A stretch of 64,000 bases of DNA from Topomyia yanbarensis. Lineage: Eukaryota > Arthropoda > Insecta > Diptera > Culicidae. A program made the position numbers and the translations under genes. This document shows positions 57,645 through 64,000 of the stretch, in pieces (the stretch's first letter is position 1; each line of letters opens with the position of its first letter). The stretch is from contig NC_080671.1 in NCBI RefSeq assembly GCF_030247195.1, forward strand, positions 83,636,370-83,700,369, written 5' to 3'. A model generated the notes under the pieces. It was not told the origin of the DNA and did not search any database. It was given only the letters and a program-made list of their open reading frames with translations.

Positions 57645-57790
57645 CGTAGTGCATCTTGCATTGATTTGCTTAGCCAAACCAAATGTTTCGATTTTATTAA
57701 CTCTCATCAGCTTAAAATGGGCTCCCTTCCTTGCGGGACATCATGCTTGACTACGGGTTTACCTAGGAACAGAAATTGTGTCTCCGTTTG
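57645..57790. other. Spacer after the LINE fragment
   Basis: Probably 3' UTR of the preceding element. No tail or duplication was defined. Confidence 0.35.
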
Positions 57791-57794
57791 TTGT

Positions 57795-57900
57795 AGCTAG
57801 TATCAATTCCGCGCTAGCTTAGTCCTGTCACTAAGTTAGTGTCGAATTCTGATGAGACCGAGTCGAAACGTAAATTCCATAACTAATTTAGTGATACGAG
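57795..57900 (+). repeat. Repeat with CTGATGAG...CGAAAC core, copy 2
   Basis: GCTAGCTTAGTCCTGTCACT, AAGTTAGTGTCGAATTCTGA and GACCGAGTCGAAACG align with 26485-26610. An 11-nt CACTAAGTTAGTG palindrome precedes the core. Confidence 0.5.
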
Positions 57901-58085
57901 TGTTTTGAAAGAATTAATTTTTTTCCTGTATTGGTATTTAATTACAATCAAGGGGGGGGGGGTTAGGGTTTCAGCGTGAAAAGTACACTTTTTAGCGATT
58001 TTTTTTGAAATTTGAGTGAAGCGAATTGATCAAAACTTTTGTACATTATAATAAACACATAACAAAAATATTTCAAAACTGCATC
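57901..58085. other. Spacer with an 11-bp poly-G run
   Basis: G11 at 57952-57962, mirroring the poly-C runs of the GTGGCGTAGCC family. No other match found. Confidence 0.4.
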
Positions 58086-58089
58086 TCAT

Positions 58090-58220
58090 GTTGTTACTTG
58101 TTATAATTTTCCGTTATTTTAACTACTAACGAGACCAAATTTATAACACAGACTACAACGAAAATTGCATTCTGTAGTCTTGTTATTGCATTCTGATCGG
58201 GCTACTACTACCAAATTATT
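58090..58220 (+). repeat. ATAACA / TGTTAT interspersed repeat, copy 2
   Basis: Inverted relative to 6180-6330, sharing CTAACGAGACCAAATTTATA and TTATTGCATTCTGATCGGG. Confidence 0.55.
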
Positions 58221-58224
58221 CACA

Positions 58225-60495
58225 AATGTCTGTGAAAAACTTTTATAATACTTACCAAAAATTTCCTTCGTGTTGTGAATAATGGTTCACAAGATTGTCC
58301 ATTTGTCTGTGTCCTATACACAATTGATGTACGGGTAGACTATATTACAAACGACATGTTGCTGTACTGAAAAAATATTGCCAGAAGACTGTGACAAATG
58401 TAAGAAAAAAGTAAACTAATTTTTTAAGATTTTTTTGGAGAACGTTATTCACACCTGTACTGAAGTTCTACCTATACTCAATAAATAACGCTACGGAGAT
58501 ACACTTTTTTATTCCACAAAAGCGTATCGAAAAAATTCGCGTGAGAACTCCGAAATCGCTTAATTTACCCGATGAAATGGCCCATTAGCGAAACAAAAGT
58601 TGATCTCGTGTTACACAAAACCATTTAAAACTCCCGCTCAATAATATCTATAACATATGGGCAATCCCAGCCAGGAGTCAACCATCCCCCCTCCCCCCAG
58701 AGAGGCCCCTTACCACCACACAAGCCAACGGAATCCCATCCTGTGCGCAGCGCTAAAGATCGCAACCCAGCATGTCACCACCTAATTTTCCAAACACAGC
58801 CAAGAAGCGCCTCCTTTTCTACGCCAGCCACTTCCCGCGACCACAAAAACCAGCCGCCCGATGTGATCAAGAACAAACAAACCAAAGACCGAAAGAAGAT
58901 CGTGCGCGCGAGCGAGGAGCAAAGTTTAATTACATTTTATTGATTTGCTTTTTCTCGCCCGCCCGCCGCATAACCTGGAAATCCGAATGTTCACTGTTTT
59001 ACCTCTTGGGTCTCGGCTGCTGCATGGACCCCGTTGCTGTTGCACTCCTCTCTAGAGCTGGGGAGATTACGATGGGATCACTACCCGGCACCACACACCG
59101 TTTGGGACCACCAAACCAAGACCTCGCCGAACTTTGAGTCGTAGAAACATTGTTGTACAAGCGACGAACCGCATTTAAGTCACCGCGTGCACGTTCAATG
59201 ATTGTGGTTCAATTCTTGCTCTGTCCCGCGTGATGTCCGGTTGGCTCCAAATGAACCATCTTCGGGAGCTTCCAGGGTCGCGGTTGCACACTATTCCGGA
59301 TTGATGGTTAACCATAGGCTGGTGGATGAAAGGACGGGACGGCTTGGCGGGGATGTCATGGGTCCATATGAGATTCGTGCCTATGGGTAAGTGTATGTAA
59401 AGAAGGGAAAGCGTCATCACAAATAAAATTAATTTTATAGCCGTTACGGTTATTTGGAGGAAAGAAAACTTTGAAGCCAGCGACAGAGTGCGGGTTATAG
59501 TGATGATCATTTGCTTTTGGTTACGGTTCGCATTGACCACGGTTAAGAATTATCGAAAGGGGGAATGACTTTGTTGCTTTATTTCAGATTTAGTAAAAAT
59601 ATTCTTGGCGGTGCTTCAGCGTATGGATAGTTTTTGTTGAAGTAAATCTAAGCACAACGCGTGGAATCTAAGAATATTTAATATTTATTTGTGGATCTCA
59701 TGGATGATTAACTCGATTGAATAAATGAGAACAATCTCCAATTGTTCCAATGTGAGACGTCGGAAAATTTTCTTTCAAAAAGGCTGCACTTAAAAATATT
59801 ACAACACTAATGAAATGTTTTGTTTAATATAGAACTACACCACAAAATATATTTCAATTATAATGGATATGACGATCAATTTTTAGTCGTCAGGTCGTGA
59901 TCAAAGTGCGCTCTACAGCTTAGATATAAGGGTGGCGTCACGTTTCGTTTTCTGAGCAGATATGGCCGACAGGAAGTCAGAAAGAATGATGGTCAGTGGG
60001 AATAGCCTGCTCATAGTGATCAGGATAGGTTGGCGTTCGGACTTTGGATGTAACAGGTGGAGTAATGGAGGTGAACGTAATTTTCGCCGGTGTAATTTCG
60101 AAATATATTTTGAGCAGTTTTCAAGAGAGCTTAGGTGGTGAAATGGTGAATCCCAAAACCTGTCTGATTACCGGCCGCGCACTAGATATAGAGAATGGCC
60201 GGTTCAACACAGGTTACATCTGCGGGAGGTGCTGGACAGTAGCTGTAAGAAGCAAGCCGAGTCGTCCCGTTGTGTAAGGGAATAGATATAGTTCGTCGAA
60301 GTTCTGGTTGGTAATTTTAATTCCATAAAAGCATTTTTCTGTTCATGAGCGCACCATCTTATTCGAAACATAAGTGCAGTGGCAGTGGCAGTGTGCCACG
60401 AAAATGAGACGACGCACAGTTGTCCAGAACTCTAAAAAGCTGGCCAAAAGTGCTAACCACGCGAGTTTCGGATTTTAGCCATGGGGTGTCTTTGA
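58225..60495. other. No gene recognised; GC-richer island 58.64-59.60 kb
   Basis: The island has CA- and CG-rich low-repeat sequence like those at 4.7, 12.8 and 48.3 kb. Frames of 121 codons occur on opposite strands (58772-59137 and 59175-59540) with no domain. 59.6-60.5 kb is ordinary AT-leaning DNA, and a 77-codon frame at 60044 has no recognised motif. Confidence 0.45.
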
Positions 60496-60499
60496 AAAA

Positions 60500-60979
60500 G
60501 TTTCAGTACAAGAAAAGCCCCTGCTCTTGGTTTTAACATATCAATAATCCAACTAGTAGTGAGATTTGACACCTACTTCTTCAACAAGTTCATATTCAGA
60601 ATCGGTGCCTTCGGCAAAGTTTTAAACAATAAAATTCCACAACAAATTGCCCAGGACACAAGGTGTCTTTTTCATCCTTTCATTGAAATATGAAGCACTT
60701 GCCAGAAAAAGTTCAAAAAATAGTTTGGAGAAATATAATTATAAAGTCACCATTGCTTTTTTAATTTGTTCACAGCAATCGTTTCATATTTCAATAAAAA
60801 GAACAAAAAGACACTTAGTATATAAGGTAAAGCTTTTTGGACGATATTTTCTAAAAGTTTGTTGAAGACACCGATGCTGAATATGAACTTATTGACGAAG
60901 TAAATTTCAAATCTCACTGTAAGTTAGATTAATCATTGATACGTTAATACTAAGAGCAGGGACTTTTTTGTACTGAAAC
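60500..60979. mobile_element. 480-bp near-complete palindrome (foldback element)
   Basis: GTTTCAGTAC at 60500-60509 mirrors GTACTGAAAC at 60970-60979, and the match continues inward to the centre near 60739: GCCCCTGCTCTTGGTTTTAA against TTAATACTAAGAGCAGGGAC, AAGTTCATATTCAGAATCGG against CCGATGCTGAATATGAACTT, and TTTCATTGAAATATGAA against TTTCATATTTCAATAAA. A few mismatches and indels occur. There is no unique centre and no ORF above 72 codons. Confidence 0.8.
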
Positions 60980-60984
60980 AATAT

Positions 60985-61317
60985 CAAAAAAATCCCACGA
61001 CTAAATGCAAAACTTGCAAGATAAACACTTGTAACCAACTTTTCAAAGTTCTGCACTACTGCGCGGCTGTCCTGCGTGAATCCGAGGATCCGTATTCAGC
61101 GGAAAAGGAAGTTTGAATGAGCTGTACCGAGCCAACGGATGATATCGGCGGCATAAAGGAAGGAAAAATTCCCCCGCAGAGGTGCAAAGAAGGAGTTCGA
61201 AGCCAACTGACGAAGAACCCCCTTGCATTAAACAGAATTGGGTGTCCGGCCGTTAGGACGAATATTGTTAGGACGAACACGATTAGACTGAATGAAACAC
61301 AATGCCGAATGTAATTA
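60985..61317. other. Flank of the minisatellite with pre-array degenerate units
   Basis: From about 61250 GTTAGGACGAATATTGTTAG and GATTAGACTGAATGAAAC are recognisable but off-register relatives of the 17-bp unit. Antiparallel frames at 61043-61314 overlap each other and are not called. Confidence 0.45.
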
Positions 61318-63033
61318 GGCCAAATGCATCATTGAGCCGAATGGGTCATTAGGCCGAATGGGTCATTAGGCCGAATGGGTCATTAGGCCGAATGGGTCAT
61401 TAGGCCGAATGGGTCATTAGGCCGAATGGGTCATTAGGCCGAATGGGTCATTAGGCCGAATGGGTCATTAGGCCGAATGGGTCATTAGGCCGAATGGGTC
61501 ATTAGGCCGAATGGGTCATTAGGCCGAATGGGTCATTAGGCCGAATGGGTCATTAGGCCGAATGGGTCATTAGGCCGAATGGGTCATTAGGCCGAATGGG
61601 TCATTAGGCCGAATGGGTCATTAGGCCGAATGGGTCATTAGGCCGAATGGGTCATTAGGCCGAATGGGTCATTAGGCCGAATGGGTCATTAGGCCGAATG
61701 GGTCATTAGGCCGAATGGGTCATTAGGCCGAATGGGTCATTAGGCCGAATGGGTCATTAGGCCGAATGGGTCATTAGGCCGAATGGGTCATTAGGCCGAA
61801 TGGGTCATTAGGCCGAATGGGTCATTAGGCCAAATGGGTCATTAGGCCGAATGGGTCATTAGGCCGAATGGGTCATTAGGCCGAATGGGTCATTAGGCCG
61901 AATGGGTCATTAGGCCGAATGGGTCATTAGGCCGAATGGGTCATTAGGCCGAATGGGTCATTAGGCCGAATGGGTCATTAGGCCGAATGGGTCATTAGGC
62001 CGAATGGGTCATTAGGCCGAATGGGTCATTAGGCCGAATGGGTCATTAGGCCGAATGGGTCATTAGGCCGAATGGGTCATTAGGCCGAATGGGTCATTAG
62101 GCCGAATGGGTCATTAGGCCGAATGGGTCATTAGGCCGAATGGGTCATTAGGCCGAATGGGTCATTAGGCCGAATGGGTCATTAGGCCGAATGGGTCATT
62201 AGGCCGAATGGGTCATTAGGCCGAATGGGTCATTAGGCCGAATGGGTCATTAGGCCGAATGGGTCATTAGGCTGAATGAATCGTTAGGCCGAATGGGTCA
62301 TTAGGCCGAATGAGTCATTAGGCCGAATGGGTCATTAGGCCGAATGGGTCATTAGGCCGAATGGGTCATTAGGCCGAATGGGTCATTAGGCCGAATGGGT
62401 CATTAGGCCGAATGGGTCATTAGGCCGAATGGGTCATTAGGCCGAATGGGTCGTTAGGCCGAATGGGTCGTTAGGCCGAATGGGTCGTTAGGCCAAATGG
62501 GTCGTTAGGCCGAATGGGTCGTTAGGCCGAATGGGTCGTTAGGTCGAATGGGTCGTTAGGCCGAATGGGTCATTAGGCCGAATGGGTCGTTAGGCCGAAT
62601 GGGTCGTTAGGCCGAATGGGTCGTTAGGCCGAATGGGTCGTTAGGCCGAATAGGTCGTTAGGCAGATTGGATAATTAGGCTGAATGGATCATTAGACTGA
62701 ATGGATCATTAGGCTGAATGGATCATTTGGCTGAATGGATCATTAGGCTGAATGGATCATTTGGCTGAATGGATCATTAGGATGAATGGATAATTAGGCT
62801 GAATGGATCATTAGGCTGAATGCATCATTAGGCTGAATGGAGCATTAGGCTGAATGGATCATTAGGCCGAATGGGTCGTTAGGCCGAATGGGTCGTTAGG
62901 CCGAATGGGTCGTTAGGCCGAATAGGTCGTTAGGCAGATTGGATAATTAGGCTGTATGGATCATTAGACTGAATGAATCATTAGGCTGAATGGATCATTT
63001 GGCTGAATGGATCATTAGGCCGAATGGTGCTAC
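61318..63033. repeat. 17-bp minisatellite, 100 full units plus a partial
   Basis: Unit GGCCGAATGGGTCATTA. Counting from GGCC at 61318 to the unit at 63001 gives 1683 bp, exactly 99 x 17, so the net length never changes across the array. Zones: GGGTCATTA units to about 62265, mixed to 62445, GGGTCGTTA to about 62655, GGATCATTAGGCTGAAT to about 62865, then GGGTCGTTA and GGATCATTA zones once more. The block beginning GGCAGATTGG at 62661 recurs at 62933, 272 bp (16 units) later, with the same series of variants. Confidence 0.95.
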
Positions 63034-63678
63034 AGGCCCATCTCTCTGAGTTCTGTCGTTCTTTATCAACCTTGCGACGCACGGTGGCACCTGTTCATAC
63101 GAAGTTGTGACAAAATTTTAAAAGTTTGTTATTGGGGCTAAAAATTGGAGTTTTAACTAATTTTTGGTCACTGTATCCATTTCTGCTATCAGTTTTGAAA
63201 TTCTATAATTCTTTTTTTCGACCACTTTTATGTAAACCCATTTGTATGTGTTGGTCGTTAAAGGGTTAAGATACACGTTAATAATCGTAGCCAATCACAT
63301 CGGATAGCAGAAATGGTTGACAAAACTAGTAAAAATCACTGATTTTAAAGTAATATGATGTTGTTTGGGCAACCAATTGGTAAGAAGATTTGTGAGCTAC
63401 AGGGCGTCTCCATATGGGTACTTTTAAAAACATAGATATAACATCTTCGGCGCAGAAATGCGCAAGATGACTCCTATATATCCTGAAACTACACTAAATT
63501 TTGAGTCAGTTTTATGACACCAATTATTGTTGGAGCAAAATTCCAAATATCTCGAAAACTATTGCATTTTAGAAGATTTTTGTTAAATGCATTATAATTT
63601 AAAATGATACTTAGAATAATATTCTATAATAAAATTATAGCTTTGTATATCAATTAGTATGAAATATAAAAACATGTA
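63034..63678. other. AT-rich spacer
   Basis: No element or frame recognised. CAGAAATGG and TTTCTGCTATC words at 63180 and 63310 are complementary and might be arms of a decayed element. Confidence 0.45.
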
Positions 63679-63679
63679 T

Positions 63680-64000
63680 AAAGTTGTTGAGGTCAGTGAA
63701 ACCTGGGTAAATTCTGACAATCGTGCGCTATACAAAATTGCTGGGTACAGTGAAGTTTTCTCGTGTAGAGAGTCTTCTCGCGGTGGATTGGCCCTGTATA
63801 TAAAAAAACGAAATAAATTTCACAGCTATCTCTAATATAATGATCAGAGTGGGGCTCAACGCAGAGGGCTGTTTGCTTGATGTTAATGAAGTTTACCGTC
63901 CCCCTTCGTTTGAGTATAATACATTTCAAAAAAATTTGGAAGATATGCTTACAACTGTGATAAACTCTAGATCTTGTTTTATCGCGGGTGATTTCAACAT
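63680..64000 (+). pseudogene. LINE APE-type endonuclease fragment, running off the window
   Basis: The frame at 63680-63834 reads VSETWVNSDNRAL, IAGYSEVFSCRESSRGGLA and LYIKKRN, the first half of an apurinic-type endonuclease. A one-base shift in an A-run near 63801-63808 moves the reading to a second frame, where VNEVYRPPS and, at the very end, IAGDFN appear, the hallmark YRPPS and GDFN motifs of the nuclease. It is 5'-truncated or its first codons are lost, since the N-terminal strand is not found upstream. The reverse transcriptase would lie beyond 64000, so its state is unknown. The group is CR1/Jockey-like by motif style. Confidence 0.75.

Noticed and set aside
61318..63033. TTAGG-containing array as a telomere
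   Set aside because: TTAGG here is part of a 17-bp unit, not a pentamer array, and dipterans generally lack TTAGG telomeres. The array is internal.
61318..63033. CRISPR-like repeat array
   Set aside because: Units are contiguous with no unique spacers, and no cas-like gene or prokaryotic context exists.

Overview
The window reads as non-coding, transposon-laden DNA from an insect with a repeat-rich genome. It is most likely a mosquito-like dipteran. That call rests on the mix of I-clade, Jockey/CR1-like and RTE-like non-LTR retrotransposon remnants, a tRNA-derived SINE-like repeat, and many small terminal-inverted-repeat (TIR) elements with TA, TTAA or 8-bp target duplications. It is an inference from family content; no host protein was recognised to confirm it. 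No bacterial gene organisation, CRISPR array or rRNA gene is present, and I could not support any complete host protein-coding gene. The ORFs of 60-230 codons outside transposons look like chance frames.

Layout. 0-9 kb: a degenerate 3' end of an RTE-like element (1-365), three TIR elements (408-537, 2203-2507, 2514-3246), a perfect 16-bp hairpin (4652-4706) and long AT-rich stretches. 8.8-23 kb: a degenerate GC-rich minisatellite, two heavily deleted I-clade copies (9467-11425 and 17880-18510), an inverted pair of one MITE family (about 11.4 and 15.4 kb), a SINE-like copy and a minus-strand reverse transcriptase fragment (21422-22584). 23.8-31.4 kb: a dense patchwork of interspersed repeats, including an internally repeated family carrying a CA/GT microsatellite, foldback elements and a poly-C-bearing repeat. 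36.4-39.7 kb: a three-level nest, with a hAT-type MITE inside a pogo/Tigger-like element inside an older repeat. 41.2-42.3 kb: a LINE 3' half inserted in another repeat copy. 43.9-47.8 kb: an AT-rich simple-sequence tract split by several TIR elements, including piggyBac-type and pogo-type ones. 48.1-50.5 kb: a GC-richer island, possibly host regulatory or first-exon DNA. 50.5-55.8 kb: the longest retrotransposon, an I-clade element with gag, endonuclease, RT and RNase H, broken by frameshifts, stops, deletions and a 104-bp MITE. 55.9-57.6 kb: two Jockey/CR1-like fragments in opposite orientation. 60.5-61.0 kb: a 480-bp foldback. 61.3-63.0 kb: a 17-bp minisatellite of 100 full units with a 272-bp higher-order duplication. 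63.68-64.0 kb: the start of an endonuclease domain that runs off the window.

The parts do not work together as a pathway. They record successive insertions, and several relative ages can be read from nesting and from empty-site paralogues inside the same window. I found no convincing undescribed system. The most informative items are the nested insertions with in-window empty sites, the indel-free minisatellite, the large foldback elements and the psq-type transposase remnant. All coordinates were read by eye: TIR ends with target duplications are good to a few bases, and diverged repeat limits only to tens of bases.
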